Shown one piece after another: positions 35,701-44,461 of a stretch of 64,000 nt of DNA. Numbering within the stretch: the first letter of the stretch is position 1; each line of letters starts with the position of its first letter. A program made the translations under genes and the position numbers. The notes beneath the pieces are model-generated. The model did no database searches and had not been told where the DNA came from. It saw only the letters and a list, made by a program, of their open reading frames with translations. The stretch is from JBBSEX01 sp038239345 (GTDB lineage Bacteria > Acidobacteriota > Terriglobia > Bryobacterales > Bryobacteraceae), in the NCBI GenBank assembly GCA_038239345.1, contig JBBSEX010000003.1:62001-126000 (forward strand), written 5' to 3'.

Positions 35701-36601
35701 CGTAGCGTTAGGCCTGCTATCGGCCCAGGAAATCAAGGAGGAACCGACTTTTCGCATTGGCGTCTCCGACGTAAGAGTGGATGTTCAGGTAACCGACGGT
35801 GTGAAGCCCGTCACAATGCTGGGTAAGGACGATTTTGTGTTACGAGACGAAGGCCAACCGCAGCGGCTTGCCTATTTTGGGCGGGAGTCCGAACCTCTAA
35901 CTCTTATCCTTCTGCTGGATGTGAGCGGAAGTATGCGGCCGCAATTGGATCAGGTCGCAAATACAGCTCGAGAATCGTTGAAGTCGCTGATGCCGGGCGA
36001 TCATGTCGCGATCATGGGTTTCGCCCGGCGTAGCGCTGTCCAACTGGAATTTAACGATAATCACGCCGAGGTTGCGCGGCAGCTTCGGAGCGCAGTCAAT
36101 GGCGCCGATCTAGGGTCGGGGACGCTTATCAATGCGGCCGTCGTCGATGCCGCGGCATATATGGCTAAGTCCGCGCCAGCCACCGGACGACGGGCGATTC
36201 TGGTCATCACCGATAACCTTTCCATCAACTATAAGGTGGATGACGAGGCCGTGATACGGGCTCTGGACGCCTCGGATACAGTGTTGAATTCGATTGTATT
36301 TGGAAGAGGCATCCGACCAGCCCCCGCAGCGTCCGGCCGCTATCGCAATCCGGATCTCACACCGGCCGACGTCTTTCATCTGGCCGAAGCAACGGGAGGA
36401 AATGCGGTGAAGTCAGACAATGCGGAACTATCCTTCCGGGAAATGATTGAAAAGATTCGAACCCGCTATACGCTGGCATACCATGCGCCCGTGGCTAGCA
36501 GCGGTAGTTTTCGGAAAATCGAAGTGGCCTTAGCGCCGGTGGCCCAGCGGCTGTATCCAAACGCCGAAGTTCACGCGAGGAACGGCTACCTGGTCAAGTA
36601 G
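35675..36601 (+). CDS. Secreted VWFA-domain protein (acidobacterial type)
   Basis: Exported protein of about 308 residues with signal peptide MMWRTFFLIVALGLLSAQEI, a beta domain (FRIGVSDVRVDVQVTDGV then MLGKDDFVLRDEGQPQRL), and an A-domain with LLDVSGSMRPQLD, GSGTLINAAVVDAAAYM and AILVITDNLS. The middle metal-site Asp is retained in part only, so metal binding is likely but not certain. It ends as its family does with MIEKIRTRYTLAYHAP. Two possible starts, 35675 and 35678, both within selB on the other strand. A relative of the VWFA gene in the sortase operon. Confidence 0.86.
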   Translation: MMWRTFFLIVALGLLSAQEIKEEPTFRIGVSDVRVDVQVTDGVKPVTMLGKDDFVLRDEGQPQRLAYFGRESEPLTLILLLDVSGSMRPQLDQVANTARESLKSLMPGDHVAIMGFARRSAVQLEFNDNHAEVARQLRSAVNGADLGSGTLINAAVVDAAAYMAKSAPATGRRAILVITDNLSINYKVDDEAVIRALDASDTVLNSIVFGRGIRPAPAASGRYRNPDLTPADVFHLAEATGGNAVKSDNAELSFREMIEKIRTRYTLAYHAPVASSGSFRKIEVALAPVAQRLYPNAEVHARNGYLVK

Positions 36602-37023
36602 CGGGCTTGGGAGTCGGCCGGTAAGGCGGCGGCACCCAGCCAAAAATCGCCTATCGATTGAATCACCCGGAATAACTCCCCCAGATCCATGGGCTTCGTA
36701 ACGAACCCATTCGTCCCTAGTTCATAGGCATCGCTAACGTCGCTTTCCGCCCTCGATGTAGTTAAGACGACCACAGGGATGGTGCGCAGATCCCGGCTAG
36801 TTTTCAGTTCCGATAATACCTCTCGGCCGCTCATTCGGGGAAGATTGAAGTCCAATAAAATGAGTGCCGGCTTCGCCTCGCGACGCAGCCATTCGAGCGC
36901 CTCCACTCCATCGCGCGCGACGTTCAAATGAATCGGACGGTTTACACCCTGGAACGCCTCTCGCGTGAGGAGTACATCACCCGGATTATCTTCGACTAAT
37001 AAGACCTCGAGTGGCGGTGTCAT
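36586..37023 (-). CDS. Single-domain response regulator (CheY/Rcp1-like)
   Basis: About 145 residues with only a receiver domain. Acidic pocket VEDNPGDVLLTREAF, phospho-acceptor in ALILLDFNLPRMSGREVL, Thr in VVVLTTSRAESD and Lys in NGFVTKPMDLGELF. The ATG at 37023 begins the domain; the frame is open further upstream but the added 30 residues have no meaning. Regulators of this kind commonly pair with phytochrome-like kinases in other phyla; the partner kinase here is not adjacent. The 3' end overlaps the VWFA gene. Confidence 0.92.
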   Translation of the reverse strand: MTPPLEVLLVEDNPGDVLLTREAFQGVNRPIHLNVARDGVEALEWLRREAKPALILLDFNLPRMSGREVLSELKTSRDLRTIPVVVLTTSRAESDVSDAYELGTNGFVTKPMDLGELFRVIQSIGDFWLGAAALPADSQARYLTR

Positions 37024-37160
37024 CACACCGATCACTATGCAATTTGTTAACCAATTTAAACTTAAGCTATGGTGTTGATAACTATAGCCAAGGTTTCGGG
37101 GGGTTCGAGGCAATAACTACCCATTTAGGCCGCAATAACTATGATGCCCGATTATAAACG

Positions 37161-37631
37161 CTATTCCAAGCGTTGATAAGCGCCGGAAAAATAGAGCAGC
37201 GGGAGTCCCTCGCTGTAGTCGGCCTGCAGCACTTCCCCGATCAATATGATGTGGTCGCCGGCCTCAATCAACTCGCGGGTACGACACTGCAGCGTAGCCA
37301 GGGCGTGGGCGAGAACTGGTACCCCCGCCAGCCCTTCTTTCCAGTCCAAGCCAGTAAATCTTCCGGTCTCCCATTCCGCGAAACGAATCGATATATCTTC
37401 CTGATCATGGCGTAGCAGATGGATGGCGAAATTCCCCATTGGCAGGAAGTGCAGCAGAAGGTTGCATTCCCGGTCGAGACAGACGAGAACCAACGGAGGC
37501 GTGAGCGAGACCGATGTAAACGAGTTCACTGTAAGGCCATGCGGTTGGCCGTCGGTGCCGCGAGCCGTGACGATGGCGATACCGGTTGCGAACTTCCCGC
37601 AGGCACGACGAAATGTTTCCGCGTCCACCAT
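37161..37631 (-). CDS. Flavin reductase-like FMN-binding protein
   Basis: A 156-residue split-barrel protein of the flavin reductase-like family: MVDAETFRRACGKFATGIAI, QPHGLTVNSFTSVSLTPPLV, DRECNLLLHFLPMGNFAIHL and FTGLDWKEGLAGVPVLA followed by DHIILIGEVLQAD. It transfers electrons between NAD(P)H and FMN or binds FMN. ATG 37631 is chosen because the 40 residues upstream in the longer frame are not conserved in type. Divergent from the HU gene. Confidence 0.88.
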   Translation of the reverse strand: MVDAETFRRACGKFATGIAIVTARGTDGQPHGLTVNSFTSVSLTPPLVLVCLDRECNLLLHFLPMGNFAIHLLRHDQEDISIRFAEWETGRFTGLDWKEGLAGVPVLAHALATLQCRTRELIEAGDHIILIGEVLQADYSEGLPLLYFSGAYQRLE

Positions 37632-37648
37632 AGGCCCTTGGGGTCCCC

Positions 37649-37678
37649 TTGACAAGCGTTTAAAGTCAATCCTATCAT
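37649..37678 (+). promoter_or_regulatory. Predicted sigma-70-type promoter of the HU gene
   Basis: TTGACA at 37649-37654 and TATCAT at 37673-37678 are separated by 18 bases, facing the HU gene. This would give a 5' untranslated leader of about 90 bases. It lies between the divergent flavin reductase and HU genes. Confidence 0.6.
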
Positions 37679-37774
37679 GAGGTTTGGCTTCGATGCGGCA
37701 AACAGCGTCGAGAGTTTTGGGAAAGTGACCCGGCCCTATCGCGGCGCCCACAAACCCAGCAAGAGGAGGGTGTT

Positions 37775-38044
37775 TTGATCAAGCTAGATATCATCAACGA
37801 AGTTGTCAGCAAGACCGGGATCACAAAAACAAAGGCGGAGATGGCGGTGGAGACCGTTTTCGAGAGCATGAAAAAGGCTCTTGGCCAGGGCGAGCGCATC
37901 GAACTGCGCGGGTTCGGGATCTTCAATGTTCGTCCGCGCAAGACGGGCATCGGCCGCAATCCGCGTACGGGAGCGGAAGTGGCAATCCCGCCCGGCAAGG
38001 CCGTTCGCTTCAAGCCTGGTAAAGAACTACAGACCCTGCAGTAG
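37775..38044 (+). CDS. HU/IHF-family histone-like DNA-binding protein
   Basis: An 89-residue chromosome-bending protein. The helical N-terminus (INEVVSKTGITKTKAEMAVE), ELRGFGIFNVRPRKTGIGRNPRTG and IPPGKAVRFKPGKEL match the HU arm and body. It starts at TTG (37775), 5 bases after the strong site GAGGAGGG; no ATG is available. It may be the main HU or an IHF-like homolog. It is followed 9 bases later by a site-2 protease gene. Confidence 0.95.
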   Translation: MIKLDIINEVVSKTGITKTKAEMAVETVFESMKKALGQGERIELRGFGIFNVRPRKTGIGRNPRTGAEVAIPPGKAVRFKPGKELQTLQ

Positions 38045-38053
38045 CGGAAATTT

Positions 38054-39010
38054 GTGTCTTCTCAGGGTTATACTTCCAATCCGGTCGCTCGCGGTAGCGC
38101 CCTGGGGGATTGGACTTCCACGCCCGCCGTTTCAAAGAAACGCTACTGGCTGCATGGGCTTTTGTTGCTGGCGACGTTCTGCACAACCACATATTTTGGA
38201 TCGGGTATGGCGCAAAGCTTTGCCCAGAATCGTCCTCTCGATTTCGACCTGGATTTACTCAACTACGGCCAATACCTAAACGCCCCCGTTCTGCTGCTGC
38301 ACGGACTGCCCTTCTCGCTGACATTGCTTTTAATTCTGTTGGCGCATGAATTCGGACATTACTTTGCCTGCCTATATCATCGGGTGGATGCGAGCTTGCC
38401 GTTCTTCATTCCTTTCCCCAGCATCATCGGAACGCTGGGAGCCTTCATCCGGATCCGCTCACCAATCTACTCGCGAAAATCGCTATTCGATATCGGCGTG
38501 GCAGGCCCCCTGGCGGGATTCGCATTCCTTGGGCCCGCGCTCGCTATTGGCTTGTCGCTATCGAAAGTGATTCCCGGAATAGCCATCCGTGGCGACTTTG
38601 TATTCGGTACGCCGGCGCTGATTCATCTGTTTCAACTGGCAATCTTTCCCCACGTCTCGCCCAACGACATCTATCTGCATCCCGTCGCCCGCGCGGCCTG
38701 GGCCGGATTGCTGGCTACCGCACTTAATCTTCTCCCCATCGGCCAACTGGACGGCGGCCACATCCTCTATTCGCTGGTCGGCGAACGTCATAAGCTGTTG
38801 TCTCGCATCTTTGTTGTGGCGCTGATTCCCATGGCGCGGTTTTATCTGCCGTGGCTGCTCTGGGCCGCTGTACTTTACTTCTTTGCGCTCCGCCATCCGA
38901 TGATCTATGATTCCACCGGAATTGGACCGGCGCGGCGTTGGCTGGCTTTCGCGGCATTTGTTATCTTTCTGTTGTCCTTTTCGGTTGCCCCGATCTCGAC
39001 CAACAACTGA
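38054..39010 (+). CDS. Site-2 protease family (M50) membrane metallopeptidase
   Basis: A 318-residue polytopic protein with the zinc motif LILLAHEFGHYFACLYHRVD, then FIPFPSIIGTLGAFIRIRSP, FDIGVAGPLAGFAFL, and the third ligand in NLLPIGQLDGGHILYS, the typical M50 arrangement. It starts with a GTG at 38054. It may cleave membrane regulators or be involved in protein turnover. Adjacent to HU, with no functional link evident. Confidence 0.92.
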   Translation: MSSQGYTSNPVARGSALGDWTSTPAVSKKRYWLHGLLLLATFCTTTYFGSGMAQSFAQNRPLDFDLDLLNYGQYLNAPVLLLHGLPFSLTLLLILLAHEFGHYFACLYHRVDASLPFFIPFPSIIGTLGAFIRIRSPIYSRKSLFDIGVAGPLAGFAFLGPALAIGLSLSKVIPGIAIRGDFVFGTPALIHLFQLAIFPHVSPNDIYLHPVARAAWAGLLATALNLLPIGQLDGGHILYSLVGERHKLLSRIFVVALIPMARFYLPWLLWAAVLYFFALRHPMIYDSTGIGPARRWLAFAAFVIFLLSFSVAPISTNN

Positions 39011-39031
39011 AGATCGACGACCCTGCGCCCG

Positions 39032-39778
39032 ATGAAAATTTCCGCCACAATCATCACCCTGAACGAAGAGCGGAATCTACCGCGGGCGATGGAAAGCCTG
39101 CGCTGCTGCGATGAGATTGTGGTTGTCGACAGCGGCTCAAATGACCGTACTGTGGAGATTGCCACCAACCTCGGCGCACGGGTTATTGAGAGTCCCTGGC
39201 CGGGATATGCGGCACAAAAGAATTTCGCGGCCGAGAAGGCCAGTCATGACTGGATTTTTTCGCTGGACGCCGATGAATCCTTGAGTGAGGCGCTCGAAGG
39301 CGAGATCTGGCGCATCAAGAAGCGGGGTGCGGCCTATGACGCATACACGGTGCCCCGTCTGGCGCAGTACCTCGGCCGCTGGATTCTGCATTCCGGCTGG
39401 CATCCCGATCGAAAAATTCGTCTATATCATCGCGCCAAGGCCAAATGGGTGGGAAACTTCGTCCACGAATCGGTGGCCGCCACGGGCACCGTGGGACATT
39501 TACAGGCGAATTTACTGCACTTCACCTGTCAGTCGCTTTCCGAACACCTGAAGTCGATGGATCGCTATACGACGCTCGCGGCGGAGCAGTTAGTGACGCA
39601 AAAACACAAGATTTCGCTACTTAAACTGCTGCTGAATCCGCCCTGGACTTTCTTCCAGACTTATGTCCTGAAGCGCGGCTTTCTGGACGGCCCCGAAGGT
39701 CTGGCCATCGCCAACATGGCCGCCTTCTACAACTTCCTGAAGTATGCCAAGGCTCGCTACATGAGTCCGGACGAATAG
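39032..39778 (+). CDS. Glycosyltransferase family 2 (WaaE-like, LPS core type)
   Basis: A 248-residue GT-A enzyme. SATIITLNEERNLPRAMESL, IVVVDSGSNDRTVEIATNLG and DWIFSLDADESLSEALEGE (DXD-type metal site) open the protein; the later PDRKIRLYHRAKAKWVGNFVHE is characteristic of the LPS core glucosyltransferases related to WaaE/KdtX. It is followed by a family 4 glycosyltransferase 3 bases later, so both may act on the same lipid-linked sugar. Donor and acceptor unknown. Confidence 0.88.
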   Translation: MKISATIITLNEERNLPRAMESLRCCDEIVVVDSGSNDRTVEIATNLGARVIESPWPGYAAQKNFAAEKASHDWIFSLDADESLSEALEGEIWRIKKRGAAYDAYTVPRLAQYLGRWILHSGWHPDRKIRLYHRAKAKWVGNFVHESVAATGTVGHLQANLLHFTCQSLSEHLKSMDRYTTLAAEQLVTQKHKISLLKLLLNPPWTFFQTYVLKRGFLDGPEGLAIANMAAFYNFLKYAKARYMSPDE

Positions 39779-39781
39779 GCG

Positions 39782-40693
39782 ATGCGGCTTCTGCAGATCG
39801 ATTCCGGCCGCCAGATGAGGGGCGGACAATGGCAGGCATTTTACCTGACCATGGGATTGGCCGAAGCCGGACATGAGGTGACGCTTCTGGCGCCCGCGGA
39901 GTCGCCTTTGTTCCACCAGGCCTTGGGTCAGAAACTGAACGTACAGCGGTTGTCGCCGGCGCGACTGCGGAAACTCTCAGCCAGTTGTGACTTGACGCAC
40001 GTTCATGATGCCGCGTCCCATACGTTGGCGGCCCTACTGGCGCGCTCGCCGCTGGTGGTGTCGCGCCGTGTCTCGTTTCCCGTGAAGCGCGGGTTTCCGT
40101 CCCGTTGGAAATACTCGCAGGCGGCGCGCTTCATCGCCATTTCCCGGAATGTGGAGGCGATGCTGCGCCAGGCGGGCATTCCAGGCGATAAGATTAGTGT
40201 TGTCTATGACGGGGTCCCGCTTCCGCCAAATTTTGAGTTACCGGAAATTCGCCAGGGCTTGCACGTCATCGCGCCGGAGACTTCGGATCCCCTGAAAGGG
40301 TCGGATCTGGTGCGCCAAGCAGCGGATTTGGCGGGAATCAGCGTTCATTTCTCCCGCACCCTAGGGGAAGATCTCGCGAAAGCCGATATACTGCTGTACT
40401 TAAGCCGTTCGGAGGGCTTAGGATCAGGCGTGCTTCTGGCCATGGCCGCGGGCGTTCCCGTAATCGCCAGCCGGGTGGGTGGCCTGACTGAGCTGATTGA
40501 ATCCGGCGTCTCCGGACTTTTGACTGCTAATGAACCCGAGGAAATCGCTTTGTGTCTGCGTCGACTGATCGCTGATCGCCATTTCGCCAAACGCCTGGCC
40601 TGCCAAGCGCGGAAGAACGTGGAAGAACGTTTTTCGCTGGCCGCGATGGTTAGCGGCACGGAGCGCGTTTATGAAGGGGTCTTGCAATGTTAG
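39782..40693 (+). CDS. Glycosyltransferase family 4
   Basis: A 303-residue GT-B enzyme. The N-terminal half has MRGGQWQAFYLTMGLAEAGHEV and the C-terminal half DILLYLSRSEGLGSGVLLAM with AAGVPVIASRVGGLTELIES, which is the retaining GT4 signature. It is somewhat shorter than usual (about 350-400), because the N-terminal domain is compact. It overlaps the prepilin peptidase gene by seven bases. Confidence 0.88.
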   Translation: MRLLQIDSGRQMRGGQWQAFYLTMGLAEAGHEVTLLAPAESPLFHQALGQKLNVQRLSPARLRKLSASCDLTHVHDAASHTLAALLARSPLVVSRRVSFPVKRGFPSRWKYSQAARFIAISRNVEAMLRQAGIPGDKISVVYDGVPLPPNFELPEIRQGLHVIAPETSDPLKGSDLVRQAADLAGISVHFSRTLGEDLAKADILLYLSRSEGLGSGVLLAMAAGVPVIASRVGGLTELIESGVSGLLTANEPEEIALCLRRLIADRHFAKRLACQARKNVEERFSLAAMVSGTERVYEGVLQC

Positions 40694-41502
40694 AAGCGCT
40701 TCTGGCGTTGCTCGCCGGATTGCTGATCGGCAGCTTCCTGAATGTTTGTATTTACCGGCTTCCGCGCGATCTTTCCGTGGTGCGCCCGCGATCGTTCTGC
40801 CCGACGTGCGAACAGCCGATTTCCTGGTTCGATAACATTCCCATTCTCAGCTACATCCTGTTGCATGGCCGTTGCCGCAACTGCGATTCGCCGATCTCAA
40901 TGCGCTATCCGATTGTGGAAGCGCTGACCGCGATCAGCTTTTTTACCAGCGTTTATTTCCTTGGGCCGAACTTGAACGCTGTAAAACTCTGCGTCTTCTG
41001 CGCCATCATTATCACCCTGGTTTTTTCCGATCTGGAAGAGCGTATCCTGCCCGACGAGTTTACTATCGGCGGCACATTGTTAGGCATCGTCATCGCCGTC
41101 TTCGTTCCGTTCAACGGCGGCATCATGCATCTGATCTTCCCCAACCTGGCTCCGTGGATTCTTTCGGTATTGGAAGCGGCCTTCGCGGCCGGCTTCACCA
41201 GTGGTTCCATCTGGCTGGTGGGCGAAATCTACTATCGGCTGCGCAAACGGGAAGGCTTAGGCTTCGGCGACGTCAAAATGGTAGCGATGATCGGCGCATT
41301 TTTAGGGTTGCAGGGCGCCTTGCTAACCCTGATCTTAGGATCGATGCTAGGCGGGATCGGCGGCTTGCTGTACATTTTCGTGACCGGAAAAAACGCCTCC
41401 ACTTACGAACTGCCCTTCGGGACATTCCTCGGGACGGCGGCGCTTGGAGTGGCTGTATTTGGAGAAGGCGTGCTGCAGTGGTATATGCAGATGGGCAGTT
41501 AA
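40687..41502 (+). CDS. pilD: Prepilin leader peptidase/N-methyltransferase
   Basis: Processes and methylates type IV pilins and type II secretion pseudopilins. The cytosolic zinc-like pairs CPTCEQPISW and CRNCDSPIS lie near the start, the catalytic Asp residues are in DLEERILPDEFT and GFGDVKMVAMIGAF, and there are about seven helices. Length 271 is usual. No pilin genes occur in the window, so it is probably the genome's shared enzyme. It is translationally coupled with the upstream glycosyltransferase. Confidence 0.95.
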   Translation: MLEALLALLAGLLIGSFLNVCIYRLPRDLSVVRPRSFCPTCEQPISWFDNIPILSYILLHGRCRNCDSPISMRYPIVEALTAISFFTSVYFLGPNLNAVKLCVFCAIIITLVFSDLEERILPDEFTIGGTLLGIVIAVFVPFNGGIMHLIFPNLAPWILSVLEAAFAAGFTSGSIWLVGEIYYRLRKREGLGFGDVKMVAMIGAFLGLQGALLTLILGSMLGGIGGLLYIFVTGKNASTYELPFGTFLGTAALGVAVFGEGVLQWYMQMGS

Positions 41503-41643
41503 CCGGTCTAACTTCAACTTCTGGGATTTCCACACGTCCGGCATCCACGCAATCCTACTTGGTTCTTCACGCCAGCGCTAAGTTTCGCTCGATTCCTCGC
41601 TTACTACATCGACAGTTAAATTGCGAGTTACGAAGAGAATGAA
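41503..41643. other. Non-coding gap before the peptidoglycan cassette
   Basis: 141 bases with no ORF of note; it should contain the promoter of the cassette that follows. Confidence 0.5.
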
Positions 41644-42267
41644 ATGGATGATTATCTAGTGCAACAAGGCGATTGTATGTCGAGTGTCGCCAAACAATTC
41701 GGTTTTTCCGCCACCACGTTGTGGAACCATGTAGAGAACGTAGCCCTAAAACTCAAGCGGAACGATCTGAACGTGCTGCTTCCCGGCGATGTCGTCGTTA
41801 TTCCCGAAAAGCAACTTCGGGAAGAGCCTGCCGCGACCGATCGCAGGCATCGCTATCAGCTAAAAGGAGCTGTTAAGCTGAAGCTCCGGCTATTGCGGAA
41901 CGGCGAGCCGCGTTCGAGCGACGCCTACGTCCTGAACATAAATTCCAAGTTGATCGACGGCGTCACCGATAACGACGGTCACCTGGAAGCCTCGATTCCA
42001 GCTGACGCCGAAGCGGCCACCCTGACTTTTCCAGCGTCGGGTGACACATTTTCGCTTCGGCTTGGCCATTTAAATCCGGTTAAGGAAGTGTCGGGTATCC
42101 AAGCTCGCTTACGCGGCCTGGGATTTTACATCGGCGAGATCACCGGCGCAGTAGACGAGCCGACGAAAAGCGCGATTGCAGCCTTTCAGTTGTCGGAGAA
42201 TTTGCCCCAGAGCGGGGAGCCGGACCAGCCGACCCAGGATGCTCTGAAGTCGGCATTCGGAAGCTGA
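41644..42267 (+). CDS. LysM-like and PGRP-type peptidoglycan-binding protein
   Basis: A 207-residue protein without a signal peptide. The start (DDYLVQQGDCMSSVAKQFGF then VLLPGDVVVIPEK) is a LysM fold, the middle (KLRLLRNGEPRSSDAYVLNI, TDNDGHLEASIPA) is a beta domain, and the end (GIQARLRGLGFYIGEITGAV, KSAIAAFQLSENLP, PDQPTQDALKSAFG) is a peptidoglycan-binding type 1 domain. Proteins of this make-up are often found with phage-tail-like or type VI secretion cargo. It overlaps the next gene by one base. Confidence 0.82.
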   Translation: MDDYLVQQGDCMSSVAKQFGFSATTLWNHVENVALKLKRNDLNVLLPGDVVVIPEKQLREEPAATDRRHRYQLKGAVKLKLRLLRNGEPRSSDAYVLNINSKLIDGVTDNDGHLEASIPADAEAATLTFPASGDTFSLRLGHLNPVKEVSGIQARLRGLGFYIGEITGAVDEPTKSAIAAFQLSENLPQSGEPDQPTQDALKSAFGS

Positions 42268-43538
42268 TGACGTATATACCGCACGATCCGGGGTGGCACA
42301 TCCTGGACAGTACTTTCGCCGAACAAAATCAAGGCATCATCACGCCGACGCGTCACCTTGTCGATCCCGAAACTCCCGAAATGCTGGTGTGCCGAACCGC
42401 CGATTCATCCAGTAACTTCAATACGATTGTGCTGGGCGATTTCGCCTTGCGAATCACGAATCTGGATCGCGACGATCCTCCCGGCTACGCCCCCGATTCC
42501 TATCCCCGAACGGATGCATTCAATAACAACAGCGGATTTCTTTTTCGAATCAGCGCCCATCCCCGGATGCCCGTGATCCGGATCCAGTGTGACCTGCAAG
42601 GATTCAGCCCCACCGTCTATCCCATTTATTGGCGATTGCAATGCCGCCACGTCATGTGCCGCCATCAGCCGGGGGCGCATTACCGCTATACGGGGGTTTG
42701 CGAGATTCTGGAAGACGAATGGCAGGGGACCAGCAAGTCGTCTAATTTCAATTTATTTGAGAGCCCCACGCCGGCAACCCTCACCTACGATTACAACACC
42801 AACGACGACGAGCGCCCGGTGATGGGTGGGCACGCCATCCTGACCGTATCCGCGATGCCCCAGGGATGTAGCGCGCCTCTAGTGGATTATGTCCATCTGC
42901 GCATCGGCGCGGCCAATCCCACCAAGGGGGATGTTTTTGCGTACGTCAATTCACTACTGTCGCCGCGCAACGACAATCTGGTGCACATGGAGAATGCGAT
43001 CATCACGCATGAGAATAACCTCAAGCAATTCAGCAAGGCGCCGCAGCACTCCTCGCATATGATCTTCAAGCGGAATCGCCACACCGACGATCATCAACCG
43101 AACTGCAATGTTCTGTTCGATTGGCCGGACGATCCCGAATATTTTCCCTCGGTATCGTTTGATTGGGGCGTGGGCATTGCGCAATACACGAAAACGGTGG
43201 GCATCACGGTAGGGCGGGAAGCGTCATGGGATTGGCGGGCGAACCTCAGAATCGGAGTGAACGAGTTCTTGGGCAAATTGCGCGGTAAATTTAAGGCGGG
43301 GTCCACCTGGCAGGAATGGGCGCATCGATCGTGGAAGGCCTACAACGGAAGCGGTCCGGCGGCCGACGCCTACGCCGATTCAGTGGCCGCGCTGCCGGAA
43401 GGCCAACTGGTTAGCGATGACGAAGTACCGCACTTATCGCACGCGGATTATCAGGCCCTGACACGCGATGTCCCCGCTCCACCAGCCCGCGAGGCTCCGC
43501 CCGAATGGCCGTTGTTTCCCGGCGGCACCTGTTCCTAA
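42267..43538 (+). CDS. Unrecognised protein with possible lysozyme-like core (423 residues)
   Basis: No signal peptide. A segment at about residues 238-345 reads VHMENAIITHENNLKQFSKA, later FDWGVGIAQYTKTVGIT and SWDWRANLRIGVNEFLGKLR. The Glu in THENN, the GIAQ motif and the following W-N-GV-FL pattern recall the SLT/goose-type transglycosylase core (catalytic Glu, GxMQ, N-hydrophobic-G-YL). The first half (about 235 residues) is a beta-rich domain with several cysteines (CRTADSS, RLQCRHVMCRHQPG). The end is proline-rich. The muramidase reading is a hypothesis. It is translationally coupled to the LysM/PG-binding protein. Confidence 0.6.
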   Translation: MTYIPHDPGWHILDSTFAEQNQGIITPTRHLVDPETPEMLVCRTADSSSNFNTIVLGDFALRITNLDRDDPPGYAPDSYPRTDAFNNNSGFLFRISAHPRMPVIRIQCDLQGFSPTVYPIYWRLQCRHVMCRHQPGAHYRYTGVCEILEDEWQGTSKSSNFNLFESPTPATLTYDYNTNDDERPVMGGHAILTVSAMPQGCSAPLVDYVHLRIGAANPTKGDVFAYVNSLLSPRNDNLVHMENAIITHENNLKQFSKAPQHSSHMIFKRNRHTDDHQPNCNVLFDWPDDPEYFPSVSFDWGVGIAQYTKTVGITVGREASWDWRANLRIGVNEFLGKLRGKFKAGSTWQEWAHRSWKAYNGSGPAADAYADSVAALPEGQLVSDDEVPHLSHADYQALTRDVPAPPAREAPPEWPLFPGGTCS

Positions 43539-43581
43539 TCCTCCCCCAACGCCAGACCCGGATAGCAGCAGCGGTTTGGGC

Positions 43582-43589
43582 CCGGTTTG
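43582..43589. repeat. Left target-site duplication of the IS element (CCGGTTTG)
   Basis: CCGGTTTG directly before the left end; the right copy at 45598-45605 is CCAGTTTG, one mismatch in eight. An 8-bp duplication is usual for the IS1595 family. Confidence 0.65.
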
Positions 43590-43616
43590 GGTAACAAATT
43601 ACTTGACTTACACGAA
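43590..43616 (+). repeat. Left terminal inverted repeat of the IS1595-like element
   Basis: Twenty-seven bases beginning GGTAACAAATTACTTGAC; matches the reverse complement of 45571-45597 at 23 positions. Confidence 0.85.
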
Positions 43617-43642
43617 TTTGGTACTAGGTTAGTCGCTGTGAC

Positions 43643-43687
43643 AGGCTGCCTACTTGTAGGCTGCCTACTTGTACGGTGCCTACTTTG
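43643..43687. repeat. Tandem 15-bp repeat, about three copies
   Basis: AGGCTGCCTACTTGT is repeated exactly at 43643 and 43658 and is followed by a third, imperfect copy (ACGGTGCCTACTTTG). It lies near the left end of the mobile element, just before the 3' end of the passenger gene. Confidence 0.7.
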
Positions 43688-44459
43688 GTGCTTCTCCATC
43701 ACCTGCCGAATTCCAGGCTACACAGTCCCGAGCGCTGAAGTTTCCCGGTTTTTCTGGGAACCCTTTCCAAGTGCAAAACCGCGTCCAGTGCGGGCCAAAC
43801 TGGTCTTGGTAAGTTACGACAGCAAATACCGCCAGATAGGACCTTCCGGCAGTCAAGTCATGAATCTCGTCAATCGAGATAGTATGAACCGTGTCGGAAT
43901 TGGATTGAAGAGCAATGGAGAACCCACTGCTATCGGTGGGGAATAGCGTCGATACTTGAACCAGCGTATGTGGACGACTGAAGCTAAACGACGGTGCGAC
44001 GGTTTTAGGAACAATCTCGAATTGCCCGTTAACAAGAATGGCAAAAGCGGGACTTTTCCCAACGTTTTGGACCGTCAGAGGCCATGCGTTCATGACAGTC
44101 TTTTCGTCAATCTTGTCCCCAAGGGTAGCGTATCCGAAACGGACCCAAGCACGTTGATCCACCTCGAAGTTGTGCCTAAGGTCGCGCCATTGAAAATAAG
44201 TAACTACGGCGTAACCTATACCGGCGATTACTCCGATTCCTTCCAGAACACGACGCCATGGCACGCGCTTGTACCATGGATTATTGGTTGCATCGGCACG
44301 GTCTGGGGCTGGGTTCATGTTCATAGGAAACGGATGCGATGGTTCGGGGGCTTCGTGCTGATCGGTAGCATCGCTCTCGTTATCTGCGGATTCCATTTCG
44401 TTCTTCCCTGGAGCACCAGATAAGTGTTTTCGCTTTTTGATACCCCTTCGCCTTCGCAT
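43680..44459 (-). CDS. Passenger membrane protein of unknown function
   Basis: A 259-residue protein inside the IS element. A basic/acidic N-terminal tail of about 60 residues is followed by one helix (VLEGIGVIAGIGYAVVTYF), then QWRDLRHNFEVDQRAWVRFG and a domain with TVMNAWPLTVQNVGKSPAFA and AGRSYLAVFAVVTYQDQFG. Proteins with one helix and the RAWV and N-G-PA patterns are common as uncharacterised genes in soil bacteria. Its start follows the 60-residue ORF stop by two bases, suggesting one transcript from the transposase. Confidence 0.65.
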   Translation of the reverse strand: MRRRRGIKKRKHLSGAPGKNEMESADNESDATDQHEAPEPSHPFPMNMNPAPDRADATNNPWYKRVPWRRVLEGIGVIAGIGYAVVTYFQWRDLRHNFEVDQRAWVRFGYATLGDKIDEKTVMNAWPLTVQNVGKSPAFAILVNGQFEIVPKTVAPSFSFSRPHTLVQVSTLFPTDSSGFSIALQSNSDTVHTISIDEIHDLTAGRSYLAVFAVVTYQDQFGPHWTRFCTWKGFPEKPGNFSARDCVAWNSAGDGEAPK

Positions 44460-44461
44460 TC

